Below are positions 1 to 5,493 of a DNA stretch of 5,493 nt, in pieces. Both the position numbers and the translations under genes were made by a program. The notes beneath the pieces were generated by a model, which saw only the letters and a list, made by a program, of their open reading frames with translations, was not told where the DNA came from and did no database searches. Origin of the DNA: Rhizobium sp. Q54 (GTDB taxonomy: Bacteria; Pseudomonadota; Alphaproteobacteria; Rhizobiales; Beijerinckiaceae); NCBI GenBank assembly GCA_945901195.1, contig CAMDKB010000315.1, forward strand, positions 1-5,493, in the 5' to 3' direction. The stretch's first letter is position 1. The number at the start of each line of letters is the position of its first letter.

Positions 1-2809
1 GGGCAAGCAAAAGCCGGACTTCTCGCACGCCGCCGCGATGATCGGCTTCCGGCGCGAATGCCGCGCCTATGCGGACAATTGGGTGAATATCCAGCGCGAG
101 GAATTCAAGCGCCTCGGCGTCGAGGGCGACTGGAGCAATCCTTACCTGACCATGGCCTATCATGCCGAAGCAGCTATCGCGCGCGAACTCATGAAGTTTG
201 CAGAGAACGGCTTGCTCTATCGCGGCTCCAAGCCTGTCATGTGGAGCGTGGTGGAGAAGACTGCACTGGCAGAGGCGGAAGTGGAGTATGAGGATTATAC
301 GTCAGATACGGTGTATGTGGCGTTTCCGGTGAAAGCCGTGAGCAAGGCCGCTCGTGCGGCGCTGCAAGCTGCGGCGCAACAAAGCGGCGAAAGCCCGGAC
401 GATATCGCCGCCGCCGACGACGTCATGGACGAGTTGAAATCTGCTTCCGTCGTGATCTGGACCACGACGCCGTGGACATTGCCGGGCAATCGCGCGATCT
501 CCTATTCGCACAAGATCGAATATGGGCTTTACCGCGTTACCGAAGCCACCGTCGACAATTGGGCCAAGACGGGCACGCTTTATGTGCTGGCCGACAGGCT
601 GGCATCCGATGTGTTCAAGTCGGCGCGCGTCGAACGTTTCGAACGCGTGCGCGCAGTCGATCCTGTGGACATCCTCGCCTGTTCGCATCCGCTCGTTCAT
701 CATGGCTACACCTTCGACGTCCCCCTTCTCAATGGCGATCACGTCACCGACGACACCGGCACGGGCTTCGTTCATACAGCGCCTGGCCATGGCCGCGAAG
801 ATTTTGATATCTGGATGGCGTCGGGCCGCATGCTCAGCCAGCGCGGAATCGACACGCGCATTCCCTACACAGTAGACGCCGATGGCTTCTATACGGACGA
901 AGTGCCGGGCTTTGCTGGCAAACGTGTCATTGATGACAAGGGCAACAAGGGTGACGCGAACGAAGCTGTAATTAAGGCGCTGACCGAAGCGGGAAACCTT
1001 GTCGCGCGCGGCAGGCTGAAACATCAATATCCGCATTCCTGGCGTTCGAAAAAGCCGGTGATTTTCCGCAACACCCCGCAATGGTTCATCGCGATGGATA
1101 AGGCGATGGCTTCTACCCTTCTCCCCGCAAGCGGGGAGAAGTTGGCCGAAGGCCGGATGAGGGGCAGCACAGACGATCGGTCATTGGCGCATCCCCTCAC
1201 CCCGGCCCTCTCCCCGCAAGCGGGGAGAGGGGGAAATTCCCCCACTCTCCGCGATCTCGCCCTCACCGCGATCACGGAAACCCGCTGGGTGCCCGCTGCC
1301 GGCGAAAATCGCATCACTGGCATGATCAGGGCCAAGCCCGATTGGGTCATCTCGCGCCAGCGCGCGTGGGGTGTGCCGATTGCCGTGTTTGTGAAAGAGG
1401 GCACGCACGAATATCTCGTTGATGAGCGCGTGAACGCGCGCATCGAGGCCGCGTTCAAGGCTGAAGGCGCGGACGCATGGTATGCAGAGGGCGCGTCGCA
1501 GCGTTTCCTTGCGCCCGAATACAAGGCGGAGGATTTCGACAAGGTCGATGACGTCCTCGACGTGTGGTTTGATTCAGGTTCAACGCATGCCTTCACGCTT
1601 GAAGACCCGGTGCACTTTCCGGGCCTTGCCGGCATCAACAGGCTGCGTGATGGCGGACGCGATGAAGTCATGTATCTTGAAGGCTCGGATCAGCATCGCG
1701 GCTGGTTTCACTCCTCCCTGATCGAAAGCTGCGGCACACGCGGACGGGCGCCTTATGACCTAGTTCTCACGCACGGTTTCGTGCTCGACGAGAACGGCCG
1801 CAAGATGTCGAAATCTCTGGGCAACGTCGTTGCGCCCCAGTCCGTGATCAAGGATTCCGGCGCAGACATACTCCGCCTTTGGGTGGCGGCGTCCGATTAT
1901 TCTGATGATCTGCGCATCGGCAAAAACGTGCTCACCACCTTCTCCGAGACCTATCGCAAGTTGCGGAATTCCATTCGCTGGATGCTCGGCGCACTGGCGC
2001 ATTATGAGCCCGCGCAAGCCGAGGCTGTGAAGCTCGAAGAAATCGACCGTCTCATGCTGCATCGGCTTGCCGAACTTGATGGAGAAATCCGCGAGGCGTA
2101 TGGGAATTTCGACTACAAGAAGGTGATCGCGGCGTTGTCGCTGTTCATGAACACTGACTTGTCGGCCTTCTATTTCGATGTTCGCAAGGACACTCTGTAT
2201 TGCGAGCCGCTCTCAAGCAACAAGAGACTCGGTGCGTTGAAGGCCATCGACGAAATTTTCCGCGCTGTCACAGTCTGGCTTGCGCCGATTCTGCCGTTCA
2301 CCTGTGAAGAGGCTTGGCTGTCTCGCTATCCGCAGGCGGTCTCGGTGCATCTGGAGCAATTTCCCGTTGTGCCCCAGTCCTGGAATGACGAGCCGCTGGC
2401 CGCCAAATGGATCCTCATTCGCAACGTACGCCGGGCGGTTACGGGCGCGCTGGAACTCGAACGCGCCGCCAAGCGCATCGGTTCGTCGCTGCAGGCCGCA
2501 CCAGCTGTCTATGTGCAGATGGAAGCGGACTCCATCGGCGCGCTGCGCTCTGTGGATCTTGCGGAAATTTGCATCACTTCGGCGCTCGATCTCATCGTCG
2601 GCGAGGGGCCTGCTGATGCCTTCCGTCTCGATGATTTGAAAAATGTCGCCGTCGAATTCCGCGCAGCGCCAGGCGTAAAATGCCAGCGCTCGTGGAAGTA
2701 TTTCGATCCGGCGACGGCCGACCTTAATTATCCCGGCGTCACGCCGCGCGATGCCCAGGCTCTGGGTGAGTTGAAGGCGGCCGGGCGTCTGGCGGAGATT
2801 CCTGCTTGA
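1..2809 (+). CDS. ileS: Isoleucyl-tRNA synthetase, 5'-truncated by window edge
   Basis: Class I aminoacyl-tRNA synthetase that attaches isoleucine to tRNA-Ile in the cytoplasm and hydrolyses misactivated valine. The frame is open to the left edge (reads GKQKPDFSHAAA before the Met at 38), so that Met is internal. Roughly 120 N-terminal residues, including the HIGH motif, lie outside. Numbering from the Met at 38: the CP1 editing domain shows TTTPWTLPGN at 142-151 and GTGFVHTAPGHGREDF at 241-256, where H246 and D255 match the E. coli editing residues H333 and D342. The catalytic core returns at TPQWFIAMDK, then DVWFDSGS near 508-515, DQHRGWFHSS at 551-560 and KMSKS at 589-593. An anticodon-binding helical domain follows. 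The C-terminal zinc finger is degenerate: only C882 (KCQRSW) remains of the usual four cysteines. Residues about 356-403 are an insertion carrying a palindromic DNA repeat. The stop overlaps the lspA start. Identification is secure. Confidence 0.98.
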   Translation, partial: GKQKPDFSHAAAMIGFRRECRAYADNWVNIQREEFKRLGVEGDWSNPYLTMAYHAEAAIARELMKFAENGLLYRGSKPVMWSVVEKTALAEAEVEYEDYTSDTVYVAFPVKAVSKAARAALQAAAQQSGESPDDIAAADDVMDELKSASVVIWTTTPWTLPGNRAISYSHKIEYGLYRVTEATVDNWAKTGTLYVLADRLASDVFKSARVERFERVRAVDPVDILACSHPLVHHGYTFDVPLLNGDHVTDDTGTGFVHTAPGHGREDFDIWMASGRMLSQRGIDTRIPYTVDADGFYTDEVPGFAGKRVIDDKGNKGDANEAVIKALTEAGNLVARGRLKHQYPHSWRSKKPVIFRNTPQWFIAMDKAMASTLLPASGEKLAEGRMRGSTDDRSLAHPLTPALSPQAGRGGNSPTLRDLALTAITETRWVPAAGENRITGMIRAKPDWVISRQRAWGVPIAVFVKEGTHEYLVDERVNARIEAAFKAEGADAWYAEGASQRFLAPEYKAEDFDKVDDVLDVWFDSGSTHAFTLEDPVHFPGLAGINRLRDGGRDEVMYLEGSDQHRGWFHSSLIESCGTRGRAPYDLVLTHGFVLDENGRKMSKSLGNVVAPQSVIKDSGADILRLWVAASDYSDDLRIGKNVLTTFSETYRKLRNSIRWMLGALAHYEPAQAEAVKLEEIDRLMLHRLAELDGEIREAYGNFDYKKVIAALSLFMNTDLSAFYFDVRKDTLYCEPLSSNKRLGALKAIDEIFRAVTVWLAPILPFTCEEAWLSRYPQAVSVHLEQFPVVPQSWNDEPLAAKWILIRNVRRAVTGALELERAAKRIGSSLQAAPAVYVQMEADSIGALRSVDLAEICITSALDLIVGEGPADAFRLDDLKNVAVEFRAAPGVKCQRSWKYFDPATADLNYPGVTPRDAQALGELKAAGRLAEIPA
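1118..1231. repeat. RIME-like palindromic repeat inside ileS
   Basis: Two perfect hairpins bound the element. The left one has arms CTTCTCCCCGC (1118-1128) and GCGGGGAGAAG (1131-1141) around an AA loop. The right one has arms CCCTCTCCCCGC (1206-1217) and GCGGGGAGAGGG (1220-1231), again around AA. They share an identical 20-base core (1120-1139 and 1209-1228). Between them lie a GGCC-GAA-GGCC mini-hairpin (1144-1154) and a long-range stem, TGAGGGG (1158-1164) with CCCCTCA (1193-1199), reinforced by CCGG 1153-1156 with CCGG 1202-1205. Size and two-palindrome layout fit the Rhizobium intergenic mosaic elements (RIME, about 108 bp) known from Rhizobiales; that family match is from memory. Such elements are normally intergenic, whereas this one is in frame within ileS and open throughout. 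No convincing target-site duplication is visible, so the exact ends may extend a few bases on each side. Confidence 0.85.
2794..2808 (+). promoter_or_regulatory. Ribosome binding site and TTG start of lspA
   Basis: GGAG at 2794-2797 lies 8 bases before the TTG at 2806-2808, inside the last codons of ileS. It supports the TTG as start, because no other start codon in this frame leaves the first LspA membrane segment intact: the next ATG, near 2919, would remove the conserved DQxSK region. The TTGA overlap with the ileS stop (2807-2809) is a translational-coupling arrangement. Confidence 0.7.
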
Positions 2810-3315
2810 GCCCGCGCCAGCTTGGCCTGATCGCTGCAGCCATCGCGCTTGTGGCGGATCAGGTGTCAAAACTCTGGCTGCTGGAAATATTCGATATCCG
2901 GGCGCGCCAGCCGGTGCATGTCCTGCCGTTCTTCGATCTGGTGATCACATGGAACAAAGGCGTGTCCTATTCCCTGTTTCAGGCGCATACGGATCTTGCG
3001 CGATGGGGCCTTCTGGCTTTCACGCTTGTTGCAACGCTTGTGCTTGCTGTGTGGATGTGGAGATCGGTCAATAGCGTCCTCAGCGTAGGCCTTGGCTTGA
3101 TCGTGGGCGGGGCGCTGGGCAATGCAATTGACCGGGCCGCATATGGCGCGGTGGCCGATTTCGCTTACCTTTTCCTTGATACGGAGCGCTGGGGGCGGCT
3201 GTCCTGGTATATCTTTAACGTTGCCGACATGGCCATTGTTGCCGGAGTAGCGTTGTTAATGTATGATTCATTCTTCGGTAAAGGCAAAGAAGACACACAG
3301 GCAGCGGAAAAGTAA
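2806..3315 (+). CDS. lspA: Lipoprotein signal peptidase (signal peptidase II)
   Basis: Integral inner-membrane aspartyl protease (family A8). It cleaves the signal peptide from diacylglyceryl-modified prolipoproteins just before the lipidated cysteine. The 169-residue product has the usual family length. Motifs in order: DQVSK at 18-22 in the first membrane segment, WNKGVSYSLF at 49-58, GGALGNAIDR at 101-110, VADF at 116-119 and FNVADMAI at 137-144. By family alignment D118 and D141 form the catalytic dyad. Four hydrophobic stretches (about 5-27, 65-85, 92-108 and 134-153) match the four-helix topology, and the tail (GKGKEDTQAAEK) is charged. Translation begins at TTG, overlapping the ileS stop by four bases, so it is expected to be expressed with ileS; the ileS-lspA pairing is common in bacteria. 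No defect is seen. Confidence 0.97.
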   Translation: MSPRQLGLIAAAIALVADQVSKLWLLEIFDIRARQPVHVLPFFDLVITWNKGVSYSLFQAHTDLARWGLLAFTLVATLVLAVWMWRSVNSVLSVGLGLIVGGALGNAIDRAAYGAVADFAYLFLDTERWGRLSWYIFNVADMAIVAGVALLMYDSFFGKGKEDTQAAEK

Positions 3316-3323
3316 CGCTGCCT
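3299..3323 (+). other. Hairpin spanning the lspA stop codon
   Basis: AGGCAGCG (3299-3306) is perfectly complementary to CGCTGCCT (3316-3323). The 9-base loop contains the TAA stop (3313-3315). No T-run follows, so this is not a classical intrinsic terminator. It may be a 3' mRNA-stabilising structure, a Rho-assisted end, or chance. Confidence 0.45.
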
Positions 3324-3331
3324 CCAGCAAG

Positions 3332-3362
3332 TTGAGCAAATTGCGGATTTGGCCGCTATTTT
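3332..3362 (+). promoter_or_regulatory. Weak candidate promoter for the secreted-protein gene
   Basis: TTGAGC (3332-3337) resembles a -35 box and TATTTT (3357-3362) a -10 box, but the 19-base spacing is longer than ideal. A partly paired stem (GCAAA 3336-3340 with TTTGC 3360-3364, and GCGG 3343-3346 with CCGC 3353-3356) occupies the same bases, so the match may be accidental. The downstream gene could instead be read through from ileS-lspA. Confidence 0.22.
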
Positions 3363-3409
3363 GCCCGAAAGTCCGGGTTGATGTGATTTTTCCAGCCGTT
3401 TGAGTCAAA

Positions 3410-3414
3410 AGGGG
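3410..3414 (+). promoter_or_regulatory. Ribosome binding site selecting the ATG at 3421
   Basis: AGGGG is six bases before the ATG at 3421, near-ideal spacing. It rules against the in-frame TTG at 3400, which lacks such a site. GTCAAAA occurs on both sides of it (3404-3410 and 3414-3420) as a short direct repeat with a 10-base period. Confidence 0.7.
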
Positions 3415-3420
3415 TCAAAA

Positions 3421-4131
3421 ATGAGCCGTCGCATTCGGTCAACCCGCGTAAAGCTGTTGACAGCCGCCGGGACAGCGCTTTTCGCAGCATTTTTTGCCGC
3501 CACGCCCGCACTCGCACTGGACGATGGCGAAGAAAGCATCTTTGACACCATCAAGGGCGTGGTCGGCTCCACCGTCGGCTTCGGTCTTGGTACGCGGGAC
3601 GAAAAGCCCCGAATTGACTACCGTGAACGCGCGCCACTTGTTTTGCCCCCGAGCACTCAGCTCCCCTCACCCACAGCCTCCGTTGCCGAACGCAATGGCG
3701 CATGGCCCAAAGATTATGATGCAGAGCGCATCCGCCAGTCCAGGAGCTTGATTCCGCGCCCCCTCAGCAGCGATGATGACGGAAATTTTGGCGGCATGAG
3801 CGCGCGCGACATTCGCAATACCGGTCGTCTCCAGCAGAACGAGGCGCGCAACCCGGCAAGCGAAAGCTGCCGCGACGGCGATCTTGGAACTCTCTGTAAT
3901 CCAACAGCTTTCTGGCGTACGATGAAAACCACAAGCGCGCCGGACGATACATCGCGCGATGTGATTGCTGGACAGGAGCCCAATCGCGCCCGTCTGACCG
4001 ACCCGCCGAAGGGCTTCCGGACAGCCAGGAAGACTCAGAAATACACCTACGAAATCAAGGAAGAAGTTTCGCTAGCCGATCCTCGCGCCCAGCTTCGCGC
4101 AGAACAGAAGCGCGACCGTCAGGTCGATTGA
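3421..4131 (+). CDS. Predicted exported protein of unknown function
   Basis: I do not recognise a named family. The 236-residue product opens with a Sec-type signal peptide: basic residues at 3-11 (RRIRSTRVK), a hydrophobic core at about 12-27, and an Ala-Leu-Ala site at 30-32, predicting cleavage before L33. There is no cysteine at the cleavage site, so it is not a lipoprotein despite following lspA. The mature part is hydrophilic, rich in Arg, Asp, Pro and Ser, and probably partly disordered. Notable stretches are SIFDTIKGVVGSTVGFGLG (39-57), IDYRERAPLVLPP (65-77), NGAWPKDYDAERIR (92-105), and two cysteines (C150, C159) around a DGDLGT loop that could form a periplasmic disulfide, followed by a Trp at 165. 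The C terminus is charged. The start is set by a good ribosome binding site, and a terminator follows. From memory, Rhizobiales genomes carry similar uncharacterised proteins beside lspA; I infer a periplasmic or envelope role only from the signal peptide. Confidence 0.85.
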   Translation: MSRRIRSTRVKLLTAAGTALFAAFFAATPALALDDGEESIFDTIKGVVGSTVGFGLGTRDEKPRIDYRERAPLVLPPSTQLPSPTASVAERNGAWPKDYDAERIRQSRSLIPRPLSSDDDGNFGGMSARDIRNTGRLQQNEARNPASESCRDGDLGTLCNPTAFWRTMKTTSAPDDTSRDVIAGQEPNRARLTDPPKGFRTARKTQKYTYEIKEEVSLADPRAQLRAEQKRDRQVD

Positions 4132-4137
4132 TTTCAC

Positions 4138-4152
4138 CCGGGCTTTTCCCGG
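4138..4152 (+). other. Small hairpin just after the secreted-protein gene
   Basis: CCGGG (4138-4142) pairs with CCCGG (4148-4152) around a five-base loop. It lies between the stop codon and the stronger terminator hairpin and has no T-run of its own, so it is at most an accessory structure. Confidence 0.35.
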
Positions 4153-4160
4153 ATCGAAAC

Positions 4161-4193
4161 ACCGCGCGGGTAACTCCTGCGCGGTTTTTATTT
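4161..4193 (+). terminator. Rho-independent terminator
   Basis: ACCGCGC (4161-4167) pairs perfectly with GCGCGGT (4179-4185). The stem can continue inward by a G-U and two G-C pairs to a TAACT loop, about 10 pairs in total. A T-rich tract follows (TTTTTATTT from 4185). It lies 30 bases after the stop at 4131 and should end transcripts from the ileS-lspA-secreted protein side. Confidence 0.85.
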
Positions 4194-4203
4194 GCCTTAT
4201 GAC

Positions 4204-4236
4204 GCGGACCCCCGCTGACGGAACGTCCGGGGTCGC
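4204..4236. repeat. Imperfect inverted repeat over the peptidase promoter
   Basis: GACCCC (4207-4212) pairs with GGGGTC (4229-4234), and the inner GACG (4217-4220) pairs with CGTC (4224-4227) around GAA. An asymmetric bulge (CGCT against C) lies between them. GC at each outer end (4204-4205 and 4235-4236) can pair with one base bulged. The dyad covers the putative -35 box and ends next to the -10 box. It could be an operator or a structure-forming remnant of a terminator; the sequence does not decide. Confidence 0.4.
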
Positions 4237-4242
4237 CTATAT
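4214..4242 (+). promoter_or_regulatory. Candidate housekeeping promoter for the M16 peptidase gene
   Basis: GCTGAC (4214-4219) and CTATAT (4237-4242), separated by exactly 17 bases, fit the alphaproteobacterial sigma-70 pattern CTTGAC-N17-CTATAT, with four of six matches in the -35 and a full match in the -10. It follows the terminator and precedes the peptidase ATG, implying an untranslated leader of about 70 bases. It supports the peptidase gene as a separate transcription unit. Confidence 0.55.
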
Positions 4243-4307
4243 AGTGGTCGAAAGCAAAGCTGGCGCAGTGTTAGCGCCGCTCCGGAAACGCACCTGATTA
4301 CTGAAAT

Positions 4308-4315
4308 GGATGGGA
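4308..4315 (+). promoter_or_regulatory. Ribosome binding site for the M16 peptidase start
   Basis: The purine-rich GGATGGGA lies five bases before the ATG at 4321. An in-frame ATG at 4306 also exists, but the bases before it (GATTACTGAA) contain no good ribosome binding site, so 4321 is preferred. Confidence 0.5.
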
Positions 4316-4320
4316 TCGCA

Positions 4321-5493
4321 ATGTCTTCATTGAATGTATCGCCTGCCGTCTCCAGCGCTGGATTGACACCGGCAAGCAGCAGTTCTGGCACACCGGCCAA
4401 AGGTCCGGATATTTCCAATTTCAAACTCGCCAACGGTATGGATGTTATTGTCATCCCCGATCATCGTGCACCCGTAATCACGCATATGGTGTGGTACCGC
4501 AACGGTGCGGCTGATGACCCGGTGACGAAATCAGGCATTGCACATTTCCTTGAACATCTGATGTTCAAGGGAACCAAGCTGCATGCCAAGGGCGAGTTTT
4601 CCGAAGTCATCGCCGAACTGGGCGGGCAGGAAAATGCATTCACCTCCTATGACTACACGGCGTATTATCAACGCACGCCCAAAGAGCATCTGGCTGTGAT
4701 GATGGACTTCGAGGCCGACCGCATGACCAATCTTGTTCTCACCGACGAGATTGTTGCACCGGAACGGGATGTCGTGCTCGAAGAGCGGCGCATGCGGACG
4801 GACAACGATCCTTCGCAGCAATTGAGCGAAGCCGTGCAGGCGGCGTTGTTCACGCATCATCCCTATGGCAAACCTGTCATCGGCTGGGAACACGAGATCA
4901 GCAGTCTCAATCGTGACGACGCGATCGCCTATTATCAGCGGTTTTATACACCTGAAAATGCCGTTCTGATTGTCGCAGGGGACGTTGAAGCCGCTGAAGT
5001 GCGCACTTTGGCAGACGCAACTTACGGCAAGATTCCCGCGCGTGGCGAACCGCCCAAACGCGTGCGCCCGCAAGAGCCGCCGGCTCGCGCCCATCGCCTG
5101 GTATCGTTGAGCGACGAAAAGGTGGAGCAGCCCAGCACCCAGCGGGTTTATCTGGTTCCCTCCTATGCTTCGGCCAAGCCGGGCGAAGCTGAAGCCCTGG
5201 AAATTCTCGGCCATCTCATGGGCGGCGGGCAGACCAGTCTGCTCTATAAAAAGCTGGTCGTGGACGACAAGATCGCCGTCGCTGCCGGGGCCTATTACTG
5301 GGGCCAGGCGCTCGATGAAACCCGCTTTTTTGTCTATGGCGTACCGGCGCCCGGCATCAGTCTGGAAGAACTTGATGCGGCATTGTGCGCTGTCGTTGCA
5401 GATGTTGCAAAGAATGGCGTGCTGGACGACGATCTTGTTCGCACCAAAACGCGGCTCATCGCCGACGCAGTGTATGCGCAGGATTCCCAGGCC
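4321..5493 (+). CDS. M16 family zinc metallopeptidase, 3'-truncated by window edge
   Basis: Pitrilysin/mitochondrial-processing-peptidase-like (M16B) enzyme, which degrades or processes peptides held in a clamshell of two homologous domains. 391 residues are visible; the family usually runs to about 430-460, so the end is missing. The N-terminal domain starts at FKLANGMDVIVIPDHRAP (34-51). The inverted zinc motif HFLEH is at 75-79 (H75, H79 ligands, E78 catalytic base), and the third ligand is expected in ERDVVLEE (148-155), most likely E154. NAFTSYDYTAYYQ and HHPYGKPVIGW are also typical. The C-terminal M16 domain begins near 200 and includes GGGQTSLLYKKL (301-312), where Leu-307 stands where many members have Arg. 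The N terminus (1-30) is Ser/Thr/Pro/Ala-rich with no hydrophobic signal segment, so location is uncertain. The reading frame upstream of 4321 is open only to the TGA at 4216 and encodes no signal peptide either. Rhizobiales often carry two such genes in tandem; a partner may lie just downstream. Confidence 0.95.
   Translation, partial: MSSLNVSPAVSSAGLTPASSSSGTPAKGPDISNFKLANGMDVIVIPDHRAPVITHMVWYRNGAADDPVTKSGIAHFLEHLMFKGTKLHAKGEFSEVIAELGGQENAFTSYDYTAYYQRTPKEHLAVMMDFEADRMTNLVLTDEIVAPERDVVLEERRMRTDNDPSQQLSEAVQAALFTHHPYGKPVIGWEHEISSLNRDDAIAYYQRFYTPENAVLIVAGDVEAAEVRTLADATYGKIPARGEPPKRVRPQEPPARAHRLVSLSDEKVEQPSTQRVYLVPSYASAKPGEAEALEILGHLMGGGQTSLLYKKLVVDDKIAVAAGAYYWGQALDETRFFVYGVPAPGISLEELDAALCAVVADVAKNGVLDDDLVRTKTRLIADAVYAQDSQA

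Noticed and set aside
330..440. Ala-rich stretch in the IleS editing domain as a second foreign insertion
   Set aside because: It has no palindromic or repeated DNA, and variable-length segments at this place are usual in alphaproteobacterial IleS.
302..1081. Long open frame on the minus strand within ileS (about 259 codons), with others at 1024-1671 and 2213-2869
   Set aside because: They lie opposite unmistakable IleS sequence, their products resemble no family I know, and GC-rich codon use commonly leaves antisense frames open.
1118..1231. Two copies of a palindromic repeat as a minimal CRISPR array
   Set aside because: Only two copies, with a structured and partly self-complementary interval and no cas genes; the layout fits a dispersed palindromic element instead.
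1112..1250. Repeat insertion as a gene-disrupting event making ileS a pseudogene
   Set aside because: The frame is intact across it and all downstream motifs, including KMSKS, are in the same frame; ileS is essential and the rest looks well conserved.
3336..3364. Terminator after lspA
   Set aside because: The stem is interrupted by an unpaired internal loop and no T-run follows; too weak to call.
3400..3420. TTG at 3400 as the start of the exported protein, adding seven residues
   Set aside because: It has no ribosome binding site at proper distance, whereas AGGGG sits ideally before the ATG at 3421, which also gives a compact signal peptide.
3421..3530. Exported protein as a lipoprotein substrate of the adjacent LspA
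   Set aside because: There is no cysteine near the cleavage region; the site is Ala-Leu-Ala followed by Leu-Asp-Asp, typical of signal peptidase I.
4531..5214. Minus-strand open frame of about 227 codons opposite the M16 peptidase gene
   Set aside because: The plus strand encodes conserved M16 motifs throughout, so this is an antisense shadow.

Overview
The window looks like a chromosomal housekeeping segment of an alphaproteobacterium, most likely in the Hyphomicrobiales (Rhizobiales). This rests on four things: the gene order ileS-lspA-small secreted protein-M16 peptidase, the IleS and LspA sequence style, the GC-rich codon use, and a palindromic repeat of the type known from Rhizobiales genomes. 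I cannot name a genus from sequence alone.

Layout, all genes on the + strand. (1) Bases 1-2809 hold the 3' part of ileS (isoleucyl-tRNA synthetase). Its N-terminal region, including the HIGH motif, lies before the window. A palindromic repeat (1118-1231) sits in frame inside this gene and is translated as a roughly 38-residue insert. (2) lspA (2806-3315, lipoprotein signal peptidase II) starts at a TTG that overlaps the ileS stop by 4 bases, so the two genes are probably co-transcribed and translationally coupled. (3) A gap of about 105 bases contains a hairpin at the lspA stop and possibly a weak promoter. (4) Bases 3421-4131 encode a 236-residue exported protein of unknown function with a clear Sec-type signal peptide. 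(5) Bases 4132-4320 hold an intrinsic terminator, then a promoter of the alphaproteobacterial housekeeping type (about N17 spacing) overlapped by an imperfect dyad. (6) From 4321 to the window end runs a 3'-truncated M16 (pitrilysin/MPP-like) zinc peptidase with an intact HXXEH site.

Functionally, IleS charges tRNA-Ile in the cytoplasm. LspA trims prolipoproteins in the inner membrane. The small protein is predicted periplasmic. The M16 enzyme is a peptidase whose compartment is unclear, because no signal peptide is visible. The terminator and promoter between 4160 and 4245 suggest that the peptidase gene begins a new transcription unit.

I found no novel multi-gene system. The most unusual feature is the palindromic repeat lying in frame inside an essential tRNA synthetase gene. 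Secondary points are the loss of the C-terminal zinc-binding cysteines in IleS, the unassigned secreted protein, and the dyad over the peptidase promoter.
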